A DNA stretch of 64,000 nt from Archangium sp. (GCA_016792935.1 JAEUJS010000570.1:1-64000), one strand, 5' to 3'. Shown: positions 8,718 through 18,604, numbered from the stretch's first letter. The notes: generated from the sequence alone by a model not told the origin. Numbers and translations are program-made.

Positions 8718-8781
8718 ACGTGGTGTCTAACCCAAGAGGTCGTCCTTTCGGTCTCCACGCGCTGAAATATGCTCCGCGCGT

Positions 8782-11565
8782 TTGAGCGACGTCGATGACA
8801 CGCAGGCGAGCACACCGAAACCGAGCGGACGCGGCTTCGACGTGGGCGTCGTCATCGCCAATCGCTACGTGGTGCGCAGAGCGATCGCGAGCGGCGGCAT
8901 GGGCTCGGTGTTCGAGGTCCACGATACGCAGCTGAAGGAAATCGTCGCGCTGAAGACGCTCGACGACCGACTCGACGACGACATCTCGCTGGCGCGCTTC
9001 CAGGGCGAGGTGAAGAGCGCTCGCCGCATCAGCCACCCCAATGTGTGTCGTGTTTTCGACTTCGGCGTTCACACGCACGAAGGCCGCTCGACCTACTTTC
9101 TGACGATGGAGTTGCTGTCTGGTTCGACGCTGGCGAGCCTCCTCGAGCAAGGCCGGATTCCTCGAGCGGAACTGCTCGACGTCATGGACCAGGTAGCCTC
9201 CGGTCTCGATGCCGCGCACGCAGCAGGCGTGGTGCATCGCGACCTCAAGCCATCGAACGTGATGTTGGTGCCGACCGCGAAAGGCTCTCGCGCTGTGGTC
9301 ACCGACTTCGGCATCGCTCGCCGTCTCGATGAATCGTCGGTGACGAAGGAAGGCTGGGTCGGAACGCCTGCGTACATCGCGCCTGAGCAACTCCGCGGGC
9401 AACAGGTCGGACCAGCGACCGACGTCTACTCCTTCGGCGTCATGCTCTTTGAGGCGGTGACTGGGCGTTGGCCCTTTGTCGGCGACACCGCGGTCGACGT
9501 AGCGATTCAGCGGCTCTCGAACGATGCGCCCCGCACGCGATCGATTGATCCGTCGGTGCCGACGGCATGGGACGCGGCGATCGCCGGTTGTCTCGAGCGC
9601 GAGGCGTCAAAGCGGTGGAACAGCGCTCGCGCTGTCATTCAGGCCATGCGCGGCGGTGTGGAGCTCACTCCAACGCCATCGCGACCGAGGCGACGCACAC
9701 GCGCTCCGCTTCTTGGTCTTGGAGTCCTCACGCTCGCGGCTGGACTCGTGCTGTTTGCAACGCGATCTCGGCTCCCTTCTCACGATCGAATCGTCGCCGT
9801 GCGCGTGCGCCCGGCGGCTGGAGAGCCTGGATTCGCGATGCCTCGTGACTTTCCTTCTTTCGAGCAGGCGGCGGCATACGTCATGAGACGCGAGTGGAAG
9901 CGGCTCGAGACGCAGCGTCGCTTTCGCATCGCTCCTGGCGAGGACGGCAACGTCGATGCCGATGTGGTGTGGAGACGTGATGGCGAGCACGTCCTCGCGG
10001 TGCTCGAACTGCGCGCCGACGGAGCGTTGATTCGGCGCACCGAGAAGCGCGAGCAGAATTTCGCGGCGCTCGCCAAGGAGATGTTCCGCGACGTCTCGAC
10101 AGTCGTAGGAGCCGATCAGCCGACGGTGGATTTGTTTCCCGAGGAGCGCTCGGACCTGGAGCGTCTGCGTGCACCAGACCCAGACGCGTACAAAGAGTTC
10201 GTCGATGCCCTGACCGAGTACCTGATCAGTTTCGACACGGAATCCGACATCCTGCTCGCGCGTTTCGACGCACTGATCGCCAAGTACCCTCAGTGGGTAC
10301 GGCCGGTGGTGGTTCGCGCAACGAAGGATGGGCCTGCGACGAGCCCCACCAAGGCGTTCATCGACGAGCGACGCACCAACCTCGACGCGTCTGATCAGGT
10401 GGGCCTCGCTCTGCTGGAGGTCATCGAGAACAATCGCGCCAATTCGAGTCTCGACGTCAGTGATCTCTCCGTCGCGCTCGTCGCTGCGATTGGCTCTTCG
10501 AGCGGCGAAGAGGACCGCGTTGCGGTCGAGCGCAAGCTCGCGAACACCTGGCCTGGTTTGCAGTTTTCGGCAGCTTTCGTGGGTTCCGAGCGTGTGGCCG
10601 GGCGACCGGAATCCGCCGAGCGTGAATTGCGTACGTGGCTCGCGAAATCACCTGGGCAGATTCAAGCGTGGCGCTCGATGCTGGCAACGATTGAGCACCC
10701 AGGACTCGACGATGCGTACTTGCTTCTGTTCGAGCGCGATGCGGCTTCGATGCACTTCATCGCCTCGTGGTCGCTGCAGGCTGGGAAGGTCGATCGCGCT
10801 GAACTGTTTGTTCGCGAGAGCGCCGACTCTCCGCGAAGGAGAGCGTACGTGCAGTACATCCTCGGGCTGGCCGCCGTTCTTCGGGGCCAGCTTGCACAAG
10901 CAATCGATCGCCTGACGCGAGCGTGGACCCTCGCAAGCGAAGAGCTTGGACATGAATTCGCCTGGATTCAGGTCGCTCGCGAGCTCACTCGAATTTGCGA
11001 GGTGCTCGGCCGAACCGAAGATGCGCGCCGCTGGCGCAGCCTCGAAATCGAGCGGATGCAGCAATTCGCATGGGACCCCGGTGTCGTCGCGGCGATTGGC
11101 TACGCCAATGCCATTGAGGGAAGCCGGTGCCCAGATGCGAAGCCGTTTCTCGCGACACTCCGAGCGGACCAGAAGGGCGATGCGCATCGGTTCATCACAC
11201 GCCTGGGCCGGTCGCGCGGGTGCACCACGTGCGCCGAAGTTCTCTCGTTCGGAACGTCACCGTTCAACGAGTTCCTGCGCATCGGCACGGTGGAGTACCT
11301 CAAGTGCGCGCTCGAGAGCGAAGCGCACCTCGCTGTCGCGCGCGATGTCGGACGACGACAGCATCAGGTGCAGCTATGGCTGGTGACCACGACGCCCGAT
11401 CCATCAATCGTGCTCCTCATGCACTACTGGTACGGACGAGTGCTCGAGCAGACAGGCGAGGTCGCCGGCGCTCATGCTCAGTACCAGCGCTTCCTCGATT
11501 TCTGGGGGAAGGCCGACTTCTCATCGCCTGAGATCGAGGACGCCCGGGCTCGTCTCGCAAAGTAG
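8782..11565 (+). CDS. Transmembrane Ser/Thr protein kinase with large extracytoplasmic sensor
   Basis: This Hanks-type kinase has 927 residues. The kinase domain (about 25-290) shows the Gly loop ASGGMGSV, the lysine in VALKTL, the catalytic HRDLKPSN near 150, DFG near 174 and APE in the activation segment. A single membrane helix (about 308-330) is followed by some 600 residues outside that are helical and probably TPR-like, but lack a named domain. The start is TTG 8782; no ATG precedes the Gly loop in frame, and the residues upstream of it are needed for the fold. The ribosome-binding site is weak, so low expression is likely. Confidence 0.9.
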   Translation: MSDVDDTQASTPKPSGRGFDVGVVIANRYVVRRAIASGGMGSVFEVHDTQLKEIVALKTLDDRLDDDISLARFQGEVKSARRISHPNVCRVFDFGVHTHEGRSTYFLTMELLSGSTLASLLEQGRIPRAELLDVMDQVASGLDAAHAAGVVHRDLKPSNVMLVPTAKGSRAVVTDFGIARRLDESSVTKEGWVGTPAYIAPEQLRGQQVGPATDVYSFGVMLFEAVTGRWPFVGDTAVDVAIQRLSNDAPRTRSIDPSVPTAWDAAIAGCLEREASKRWNSARAVIQAMRGGVELTPTPSRPRRRTRAPLLGLGVLTLAAGLVLFATRSRLPSHDRIVAVRVRPAAGEPGFAMPRDFPSFEQAAAYVMRREWKRLETQRRFRIAPGEDGNVDADVVWRRDGEHVLAVLELRADGALIRRTEKREQNFAALAKEMFRDVSTVVGADQPTVDLFPEERSDLERLRAPDPDAYKEFVDALTEYLISFDTESDILLARFDALIAKYPQWVRPVVVRATKDGPATSPTKAFIDERRTNLDASDQVGLALLEVIENNRANSSLDVSDLSVALVAAIGSSSGEEDRVAVERKLANTWPGLQFSAAFVGSERVAGRPESAERELRTWLAKSPGQIQAWRSMLATIEHPGLDDAYLLLFERDAASMHFIASWSLQAGKVDRAELFVRESADSPRRRAYVQYILGLAAVLRGQLAQAIDRLTRAWTLASEELGHEFAWIQVARELTRICEVLGRTEDARRWRSLEIERMQQFAWDPGVVAAIGYANAIEGSRCPDAKPFLATLRADQKGDAHRFITRLGRSRGCTTCAEVLSFGTSPFNEFLRIGTVEYLKCALESEAHLAVARDVGRRQHQVQLWLVTTTPDPSIVLLMHYWYGRVLEQTGEVAGAHAQYQRFLDFWGKADFSSPEIEDARARLAK

Positions 11566-11655
11566 TCGTCAGCACGAAGTCGGCACTACGAGACTGATCG
11601 AGATTGGCACTGCGAGACAAACGAACAACTCGAGCAGACACCTGTTCGTCATTGA

Positions 11656-12447
11656 TCAGGGCTCCACTTCGTCGGAATTCGTGTTGCGCTTCTCGGGTTT
11701 CTCGGTGCTCCACTCGATGGGCAACGTCACCTGCGTCTTGCCATCGAGCGCGTTGAACACCTCGAAGTGGAGATGCGGCTCGCTCGACCAGCCCGTGTTC
11801 CCCGAGAGCGCGATGTTGTCGCCCGCGCTGACGCGTTGGCCGAGCGTGACGAGCACTCCGTCGGGCTTGAGGTGCGCGTAGTAGCCGTACGTGCCGTCGT
11901 CGTGCCGCACCACCACGTAGTTGCAGTCGTATTGGCACGACGCATCGGCGCAGCCCGAGTCGGAATCCGACCGGAAGCCAGTGACGATTCCATCGCGCGC
12001 GGCGAGCACCTTCGTGCCCTGCGGCATCGCCCAGTCGTACGCCTCTTCGTGCATCGAGCCTTCGAAGTGACTGAAGCTCCCGTGCGGCTTCTGCAACACC
12101 TTGCGCTTCCCCGCGAACGGCTGCTGGTACTTCGCGCTCGGAGGCACGTCGGAGAGCCGCTTCCCGATGCGCCAGTCCTGATGCCAGCCGCCGTACGACC
12201 AGCGGTCCTTCTTGTTGACGGCGCGGAACTTCACGAGCGTGAACTTCGTGCCCGGCTTCGCGGGCGTCTCGATGGTGAGCGGCGTCTCAGGCGCGAGGTT
12301 GTTCGCGTCGCTGAGCGTGACGGTGAAGGTGACGTCGGTGCAGTTCTTCAGCTCCGCGACGAGGTCGAACCCGCCAGGCACCTGCTTGTCGGTGACGGTC
12401 GCGCAGGGGTCTCCCGCCAACACCACCGAGGTCAGGATGGAGAGCAT
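11656..12447 (-). CDS. Secreted M23-family (LytM-type) metallopeptidase
   Basis: The protein has 263 residues, with a signal peptide (MLSILTSVVLAG) and a C-terminal LytM domain. The zinc site is visible as H...YDWAMPQGTKV, with GIVTGF behind it, and as HLHFEV at the end. An additional Cys-rich turn (CADASCQYDC) sits between them. Such enzymes hydrolyse peptidoglycan cross-bridges or extracellular proteins. The start ATG 12447 overlaps the stop of the upstream Cys-rich lipoprotein gene (ATGA), so the two are translationally coupled. The stop lies in TGATCA (11653-11658). Confidence 0.9.
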   Translation of the reverse strand: MLSILTSVVLAGDPCATVTDKQVPGGFDLVAELKNCTDVTFTVTLSDANNLAPETPLTIETPAKPGTKFTLVKFRAVNKKDRWSYGGWHQDWRIGKRLSDVPPSAKYQQPFAGKRKVLQKPHGSFSHFEGSMHEEAYDWAMPQGTKVLAARDGIVTGFRSDSDSGCADASCQYDCNYVVVRHDDGTYGYYAHLKPDGVLVTLGQRVSAGDNIALSGNTGWSSEPHLHFEVFNALDGKTQVTLPIEWSTEKPEKRNTNSDEVEP

Positions 12448-12818
12448 CACTTCGGCACTCCCGCGCAGTGCCCCTCGACACATTTGAGCGGAGGCGGTGC
12501 GACGCACTTCTTCATCGGGCAGTTCTGTTCCGCGTAGCCGAGCACCGAGCACGCGCGCTCGACGTTGTTCACGTCAGCTCTCGACGCAGCGCTCGGAGCA
12601 CACGTCCCGTTGCAACACTTTCCATCGACGATGAAGGTGAACGAGTACGCGCAGTCGGTGTCACTCGCGCAGTTTCCTTCGAGCACCGGCAAGGTGATGG
12701 ACGCCACGGCAGGCGTCGTCGCAGCAGGAGCAGGAGCAGGCGCTGTCGTCGGCGCCTCCGACTTTCGAGGACAAGCACTGAGCAGAAAAACGAACAGGAC
12801 CAGCTGTCGCGCGTTCAT
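12447..12818 (-). CDS. Cys-rich lipoprotein
   Basis: The protein has 123 residues. I chose ATG 12818 because it gives a compact lipoprotein signal (MNARQLVLFVFLLSAC) with a lipobox ending at Cys 16; upstream residues do not form a signal. An Ala/Pro-rich linker of about 30 residues precedes a domain with about ten cysteines, including CCNGTC and CPMKKC spacings, suggesting several disulfides. The last cysteines precede the coupled M23 peptidase gene. It could be an inhibitor or partner of that peptidase; this is inference from context only. Confidence 0.8.
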   Translation of the reverse strand: MNARQLVLFVFLLSACPRKSEAPTTAPAPAPAATTPAVASITLPVLEGNCASDTDCAYSFTFIVDGKCCNGTCAPSAASRADVNNVERACSVLGYAEQNCPMKKCVAPPPLKCVEGHCAGVPK

Positions 12819-12947
12819 GGCGATGACGCTAACCGGGGCCGACGCCGCGGTGCCGGCCGGAAATTCGCCCTGAAATTCCCGCCCATCTGCGAGCACCTTT
12901 GACAGTTCAATGAAGAGACCGTGCGGTCATGGTTCCGATGATGCCGC

Positions 12948-14684
12948 ATGCGAAAACTCCAGGCGGCAGTGGTCTCCTTGTTGTTGGTGGGCTGCGGTGA
13001 CTCGACGCTCGCGCTTCACGACGAGGAAGGCGGCGAAGGAAACGGGTGCAGTGAAAACGACGAGACGGTGACCATCACCGCGGGGCTCACGGCGAGCGGT
13101 CAGAGCAGCGTGGTGTTGCTGCCGCAGCCGGGCTCGTTCGGAACTCCGGTCGACGCCTTCGCGACCTACAACTCGGCCATCGACTCCACGCGGGTCTGTG
13201 GCGGCCTGGTGTTGCGCCCCGGGGTGCAGCGCGCGGCCGACTACTTCGCGACCGTCGGCATCATCGGCAAGTCGTACTACGGCTGTCAGAGCGGCTTTCA
13301 CCCCATCGGCCAGGCGCTCGACATCTACCTCGATGGCAGCACCGTGCCGCGCATGCAGCCGTTCGCTGACTGGCTGACGGCGAACAACGCCGAGATGGCG
13401 CGGCGGCTGGGCATCGTTCAAATCATCTTCAACCGCCGCATCTGGCGCTCGTACACCAGCGGTCCGACGCGGCCGCAGAACCAGTGGACGTCGTTCAGCG
13501 GCGCCGACCCGCACACCGGCCACATTCACATCTCGTTCGCCGAGGCCGGAGCGACCGGCAGCACCACCTTCTTCACCGAGTTCCTCGCGCCGCCGCCTCC
13601 TCCTGACTCGCAGGCGGTCGCGTTCGCGTTCCCCGCCTTCACCGAGACGGCCAGCGGCCTGCGCTTGAGCAGTGTCGGCGCGGCGCGGTTGGTCGACACG
13701 CGGAACACCGGCGCGCTCGCGGGTGGGCAGGTGACGACGGCCTTCCGTTCGTCGCAGGTCGGCGGCGCGGTCGCGGTCTCGCTCGGTGTCGCGCTGGTGA
13801 CGCCAGACGCTGACACCTTCCTCTCGGTCGCGGGTGGCTCAGGCATCGCGCCGACCTCGACCGTCAACGCGCGGGCCGGCACGGTGCGCGCCAACCAGAC
13901 GCTGGTGTCGCTCAGCTCCGGCCTGGCATCGATGCGCTCGCCGCAACGCACGCACGTGGTCATCGACGAGCAGGCGCGCTTCGGTACCGCCGGAGCGGGC
14001 TTCACGGCGCTGGGGCCGTCGCGGCTCCTCGACACCCGCGGTGGCGCTCCGCTGGAAGGTGGTCAGGTGCGCGCGGTGTCGCTGGCCGCGCTCGGCGTCC
14101 CGGGCACGGCGGTGGCGGCGCAGCTCGGGCTGGTCGCCGTTCCGCGCGGTGGAGCTGGCTTCGTGTCGGTCATTCCGTGCGGCGAAGGCGTGACGACCTC
14201 GGCGCTCAACTTCGACGGCGCGAACGTGGCCTCGAGCAGCGCGCTGGCGGCGGTGCGCGGCGGCCACATCTGTTTGTTCTCGAACGTGACGACCGACGTG
14301 GTGGTCGACGTGGCGGGCTTCTACGACGCCGCCGGAGCTTCGTTGTCGCTCGTGCAGCCGGCGCGCGTGCTCGACACCCGCTCGGGTGAGGGCGGCTGGC
14401 TGGGCGCGCCGTCGCCGGGCCAGGTGCTGCGCGTCGAGCTCTCGTCGATGCCGGGCTGGCGCGGCAGCAGCGCGGTGGCCTTCAACCTCACCGTGGTCGG
14501 TGCCACCACCGGCAACTTCGCGCGCGTGTGGGACTGCACCGGCAGCCCGGAACACTCCAACGTCAACGGCGCGACGGACAGCGCGGTGGGGACCTTCGGC
14601 GTGGTGCGGTCGGGTGGCTCGCTGTGCGTGATGTCGACCGCGCGGCAGCACCTCATCGTCGACCTGGTCGGCGTGTACCGCTGA
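12948..14684 (+). CDS. Lipoprotein with LAS-type peptidase-like domain and three DTR repeats
   Basis: The protein has 578 residues, with lipobox LLLVGC at Cys 16. Residues 40-205 hold HPIGQALDIYL and HTGHIHISF, the HxxGxxxD and HxH spacing of D-Ala-D-Ala carboxypeptidase/M15-like (LAS) folds, so cell-wall binding or cleavage is plausible. Residues 230-578 consist of three modules of about 115 residues, each with an (R)LxDTR signature (RLVDTRNTG, RLLDTRGGA, RVLDTRSGE) and each closing on a hydrophobic strand such as VVVDVAGFY or LIVDLVGVY. These modules are known from surface proteins of actinobacteria and myxobacteria. The gene is divergent from the Cys-rich lipoprotein gene with 129 bases between them. 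Confidence 0.8.
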   Translation: MRKLQAAVVSLLLVGCGDSTLALHDEEGGEGNGCSENDETVTITAGLTASGQSSVVLLPQPGSFGTPVDAFATYNSAIDSTRVCGGLVLRPGVQRAADYFATVGIIGKSYYGCQSGFHPIGQALDIYLDGSTVPRMQPFADWLTANNAEMARRLGIVQIIFNRRIWRSYTSGPTRPQNQWTSFSGADPHTGHIHISFAEAGATGSTTFFTEFLAPPPPPDSQAVAFAFPAFTETASGLRLSSVGAARLVDTRNTGALAGGQVTTAFRSSQVGGAVAVSLGVALVTPDADTFLSVAGGSGIAPTSTVNARAGTVRANQTLVSLSSGLASMRSPQRTHVVIDEQARFGTAGAGFTALGPSRLLDTRGGAPLEGGQVRAVSLAALGVPGTAVAAQLGLVAVPRGGAGFVSVIPCGEGVTTSALNFDGANVASSSALAAVRGGHICLFSNVTTDVVVDVAGFYDAAGASLSLVQPARVLDTRSGEGGWLGAPSPGQVLRVELSSMPGWRGSSAVAFNLTVVGATTGNFARVWDCTGSPEHSNVNGATDSAVGTFGVVRSGGSLCVMSTARQHLIVDLVGVYR

Positions 14685-14762
14685 CTGTGGTCTGTCGCAC
14701 GTTGATGACGATGGCGGCGACCGGGGTTGAAGCCGGTCGCGGCGTGTATTGAGAAGCCCGCC

Positions 14763-17753
14763 ATGCCGACCATCAATGCCCGCAGTGGAGTTCAGTTCCG
14801 CGCTGATCTGATCAGCCGCAACACCACCGACAAGACCGCGTGGCTCGAGGCCGTCGGCAAGGAGCTCGAACGCAAAGGCGTGTCGCTCAAGCTCGGCGAA
14901 GGCGCGAGCGCGAAGACGGTGAACAACGCGCAGACGCTCATCGCCGCGATGAAGGAACTGCCCGCGGGCGAATACGTGAACGAGCTCACCGAGGCGCTCG
15001 ACGACCTCGCTGGTGCTGACTCCGTCACCACCAGCGGAGACGTGTTCGACTTCACGAAGGGCAGCAAGCTCTCCGCTGCGCTCGGTGTCGGAGACGGCGT
15101 CGAGAAGAACTACGCCGTCGCGCTCAAGGCCGCGGGCGGTGCGCAGAGCATCGACGGTGTCACCGCGCAGCTGTGGAAGTCGGCCGATGGCGTCGACCTC
15201 TCGGCCGTTCCGCACATGAGCGCGGAGGCGCTGCGGGGTGCTCCGGTGGCGTACGGACGCGATGGAGAAGAGGTCGAAGACACGCGCGTCATCACGGGCT
15301 TGAGCACCGCCGAGACGGTGAAGCTCGCCACCGACGCGCTCGGTGATTTGCAGCGTCCGAAGGCCGCGGCGGGTCTCACGCTCGGCATGACGCCGCTCGA
15401 TGAGATGGCGTGGGATTCCGACTCGCACGCGTTGCGCCGCGCGAACCCCTACGTGAGCTTCTCGCTCGACCAGCGCAGCTACGAGCTGAATCCCAACAAC
15501 GGCAAGCCGCGCGTCGGCGTCGGGCGTGACTTCTTCTTCGACACCTTCCTGGCGAAGAAGGACCCGCGCACCGGAGAATTGAACAAGGACCTGCAGAAGG
15601 CCGAGCTGATGTACCGCACGCGCATTCGCTACGGCTCCGACCGTGACCCGTTCGACGGCACGCGCGTGCTCATCGGCATGAAGCAGGGCACCGCCATCGT
15701 CGATGGCGTGAAGCACGCCGCCAAAATCGACTCGCGCACCGACTCGGCGAATCAGGCCATCTTCGACACGCTCACCGAATCAGCGCAGACCGGCAAGCTG
15801 AGCAGCGCGTGGGGCTCGGGGAGCAACGTCGCTCCGGCCGCCGCGTCGATGTACCGCGTCGCCGTGCAGAAGGGCGTCACGGATAACGTGGGCGGAGAGA
15901 CCAATGTGTTGGCGCTCGCTCCGGGTGCGGTCGCTCGGCAGATTCGTGGACGCTTCCACTTGAACGAGACGCCGCGCGCGTCCGTACTCGATGGATTCCA
16001 GAAGGCCGGAGAGCCGCGCATCGCCGAGTTGAAGACGTTGCTCGAGAAGGCGCCGGATTTCTCCGAGCGCGCTGGGCTGCTCGCGCAGGCGAATGGACTG
16101 TTGGATCGTTCCGCCATCGTCGCGGCGGCGAGCGAGAAGTTGAAGGCCATCGACCCGAACATCACGGTCGACAAGGCGCTCATCGATCGTCTCTGGCCGG
16201 GAGCGACCATCTCCAACAAGCAAGACGCGAAGCTGCAGCGCGCGGTGGTCGATGCGATTCGCACCACGTACGACGGCTTCGCTGAGGGCATCGATGCGGC
16301 GCAGCGGAAGATTGGCGGCAACGAAGACCGCAAGGTGCGTGACGCGGGCAGCGCGAGCGACGTGATGGAGTTCTTCCGCACCCGTGCTGCCGTGGCGCGT
16401 TTCATGGCGCACGCCGAGCGCAACGGCGCGACGAAGGGCAACGCCGCGTCGTACGTCGAGGTCGCGAAGAAGGTCGCCGAGATGCCCGACGGCAAGCCGA
16501 AGACCGACCTCTTGCAGCAGATTGGCGTCGGTCTGAACCAGGTGCGCGAGATGACCGAGGCGAGCTTCGCCTCGACCGTCGCCGTGAAGCCGGAGCTCGC
16601 GAAGAAGCAGACGGTGGAGGGCTTCATCGCGGAATTCGACGCGCAGCTCGCGGGCCCGAACAAGGACGCGTTCTTGAAGGACCTCGGCGCGTTCCTCGCG
16701 ACGAAGAACTCCGGGGCGCTCGCCGCGGCGACGGCGGAAGGGTCCGTCGCAGCTGATTTGCGGAAGAACCTCGTCACTGCGCACGCCGAAGTGCTGCACC
16801 GCATGGTCGAAGGCGCTGCGGGCTGGGCGCAGGGCGTGTGGTTCAACGACTACCGCCAGGCCGCGCTGGGCATCAACGCGCAGGGCTGGAACTTCATCAT
16901 CGGCTCGATGGACTACACCGAGTTCTACGACGCGAGCACGGGACAGGGCCTCTCGTTCCAGGACCGGGTGAGCCGTCGTCCGCTCGATGCGTCGAAGATG
17001 ACCGGAGCGATGATCAGCAACGACATCCAGATCGAGCTCGAGGCCGAGGAGGGCTACACCAGGGCGATTCGCACCGCGCAGTACGGCGTGAACGCGAAGA
17101 CCGCGGGCGTGTTGATGGATTACGCGCTGTCGGTGAACGCCAGCGGCGTGACGGCGGGTGATGCGGCGTCGTTCGAGAAGTGGTTCGCGACGCAGTTGGG
17201 CCAGCGGCCGATGCAGCGTGATGCGTTCATTGCCGATGTGACGGCGTTCGCGAAGGGCAAGGGCTCGCCGATCGATCTCGCTGGTGCGCTGCCTGCGTTG
17301 GAAGCGCAGGAGAAGGCCATCACCGTGTTGACCGCGTTCGCGCAGAAGAAGGACGCGACGCTGACGACGCGCGAGGCGGTGCAGACGTGGATTCGCGCGA
17401 AGGGAAATCTCTCAGAGGCCGAGCGCAACGACTTCCTCACCGAGGTCGCGCAGTTCGCCTCCGAGTCGAAGAGCGACATCCCATTGTCGCCGAACTTGTT
17501 GCAGACGCTGGAGTTCTCACCGTTCGCCGCGGCGAATGCGGGCAAGCCGTACAGCGAGCACGCGGCGGTCGTCGATTCGCTGAGCATCGCGAACGAGGTG
17601 TGGACGATGGTGAAGCAGGCGCAGAAGGACCTGTCGACGGCGCGCGGTCAGGAAGTCGAGCGCGTGCTGCGTGACAACAACCTGCGCGGCAAGGGCTGGG
17701 AGCCGCCGACTGGTGCGAAGGGCGACTACGCCATCAATCTCGCGATCCGCTGA
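14763..17753 (+). CDS. Large cytoplasmic protein of unknown function with a possible CYTH/VTC-like segment
   Basis: The protein has 996 residues, with no signal peptide, membrane helix or named family. I chose ATG 14763 (GAGAAG upstream) over TTG 14727, which would add 12 residues. The first 200 residues are helical. Around residues 235-310 the pattern DFFFDTFL, then RTRIRYG, then LIGMKQG recalls the YFDT ... RxR ... K order of CYTH/VTC triphosphate-tunnel folds; this is a motif-level inference. The remainder is mostly helical and Ala-rich, with SMDYTEFYD near residue 720. It has its own position between a lipoprotein gene and a convergent HAD gene. Confidence 0.75.
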   Translation: MPTINARSGVQFRADLISRNTTDKTAWLEAVGKELERKGVSLKLGEGASAKTVNNAQTLIAAMKELPAGEYVNELTEALDDLAGADSVTTSGDVFDFTKGSKLSAALGVGDGVEKNYAVALKAAGGAQSIDGVTAQLWKSADGVDLSAVPHMSAEALRGAPVAYGRDGEEVEDTRVITGLSTAETVKLATDALGDLQRPKAAAGLTLGMTPLDEMAWDSDSHALRRANPYVSFSLDQRSYELNPNNGKPRVGVGRDFFFDTFLAKKDPRTGELNKDLQKAELMYRTRIRYGSDRDPFDGTRVLIGMKQGTAIVDGVKHAAKIDSRTDSANQAIFDTLTESAQTGKLSSAWGSGSNVAPAAASMYRVAVQKGVTDNVGGETNVLALAPGAVARQIRGRFHLNETPRASVLDGFQKAGEPRIAELKTLLEKAPDFSERAGLLAQANGLLDRSAIVAAASEKLKAIDPNITVDKALIDRLWPGATISNKQDAKLQRAVVDAIRTTYDGFAEGIDAAQRKIGGNEDRKVRDAGSASDVMEFFRTRAAVARFMAHAERNGATKGNAASYVEVAKKVAEMPDGKPKTDLLQQIGVGLNQVREMTEASFASTVAVKPELAKKQTVEGFIAEFDAQLAGPNKDAFLKDLGAFLATKNSGALAAATAEGSVAADLRKNLVTAHAEVLHRMVEGAAGWAQGVWFNDYRQAALGINAQGWNFIIGSMDYTEFYDASTGQGLSFQDRVSRRPLDASKMTGAMISNDIQIELEAEEGYTRAIRTAQYGVNAKTAGVLMDYALSVNASGVTAGDAASFEKWFATQLGQRPMQRDAFIADVTAFAKGKGSPIDLAGALPALEAQEKAITVLTAFAQKKDATLTTREAVQTWIRAKGNLSEAERNDFLTEVAQFASESKSDIPLSPNLLQTLEFSPFAAANAGKPYSEHAAVVDSLSIANEVWTMVKQAQKDLSTARGQEVERVLRDNNLRGKGWEPPTGAKGDYAINLAIR

Positions 17754-17761
17754 TCGGTGAT

Positions 17762-17786
17762 CCCCTCTCCCGCAGGGGGAGAGGGA
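17762..17786. terminator. Bidirectional hairpin between convergent genes
   Basis: A 9-base perfect stem (17763-17771 and 17777-17785) with a 5-base loop lies between the stop at 17753 and the convergent stop at 17802. There is no T-tract, so it may act with Rho or as a transcript stabiliser. Its arms are identical to those of the hairpin inside the histidine kinase gene (840-860), so it belongs to the same repeat family. Confidence 0.65.
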
Positions 17787-17801
17787 GTCCGCACGCAGTG
17801 C

Positions 17802-18578
17802 CTACTGCGCGACGATCCAGTTCCACGCGTCGGCGAGCGACTTCACCTCGACGTCGGCCTTCACGCTCGGCTTCGGACGCAGGCCGCGATCGATCCAGAT
17901 GGTCTTCATCCCCGCGTTGATGCCGCCCTGCACGTCGCGCTCGGGGTTGTCGCCCACCATCACGCACTTCGCGACGTCCACTTTCAGCTCGCGCGCGATG
18001 TGATCGAAAATTCCGCGCTCGGGTTTTCCGATGCGCACCTCTCCGGAGATCGCCAGCGCGTCGAACCAGTGCGAGAGCCCTGAGCCGTCGTACTTGCGCC
18101 GCTGCAAACCAGAGACGCCGTTGGTCACCACACCGAGCTTCGTGAGCGGACGCAGCCGCGCGAGCACCTCGTTGGTGTCGGGATACAGCGGGTACTGCTG
18201 GCGCACGCGAATCCAGCGTTGCGCGAGCGCCGCGGGCTCTGCGTGCGTGACACCGTTCTCCTTGAGCGCCTGCGCCCACACTGCTGGCCGAATGCGACGC
18301 GTCTCTTCCTCGAGCGCAGCTTCTTCCGGGATGCGCGCGTCATACGAAGCCCACATGCCTTCCGCGGGGCCATGACCGATGCGCGTGACGTACGCGTGCA
18401 GCTCGGCCGGCAACGCGGCCCACATCGCACGAATCGCCTTCTCCGCCGACACTGCGATGGCGTGCGCCTTCTGCGGCTCGCGCACCGACTCGAGCGCGGT
18501 CACGTACACCGCCTCGCGCGTCACCAGCTCATCGGAAATCAACGTGTCATCGAGATCGAACAACACCGCTGCGAACAT
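17802..18578 (-). CDS. HAD-superfamily hydrolase (class IA)
   Basis: The 258-residue enzyme has all four HAD motifs: DLDDT (I, nucleophile Asp), VVTNG (II), the lysine of GKPERGIF (III) and VGDNPERD (IV). The long helical cap between motifs I and II places it in subclass IA, close to YjjG/pyrimidine nucleotidase and small phosphate-ester phosphatases. The substrate cannot be read from the sequence. It starts at ATG 18578, 26 bases from the divergent gene at 18605. Confidence 0.93.
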   Translation of the reverse strand: MFAAVLFDLDDTLISDELVTREAVYVTALESVREPQKAHAIAVSAEKAIRAMWAALPAELHAYVTRIGHGPAEGMWASYDARIPEEAALEEETRRIRPAVWAQALKENGVTHAEPAALAQRWIRVRQQYPLYPDTNEVLARLRPLTKLGVVTNGVSGLQRRKYDGSGLSHWFDALAISGEVRIGKPERGIFDHIARELKVDVAKCVMVGDNPERDVQGGINAGMKTIWIDRGLRPKPSVKADVEVKSLADAWNWIVAQ

Positions 18579-18604
18579 GGCCGCGCAATGTAGCTTCCCG
18601 GCCC

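Noticed and set aside
13839-15716. A 625-codon minus-strand open frame
   Set aside because: It lies antisense to two real genes at 12948 and 14763, has a shadow composition (His/Arg/Ala/Asp-rich) and no recognisable motif.
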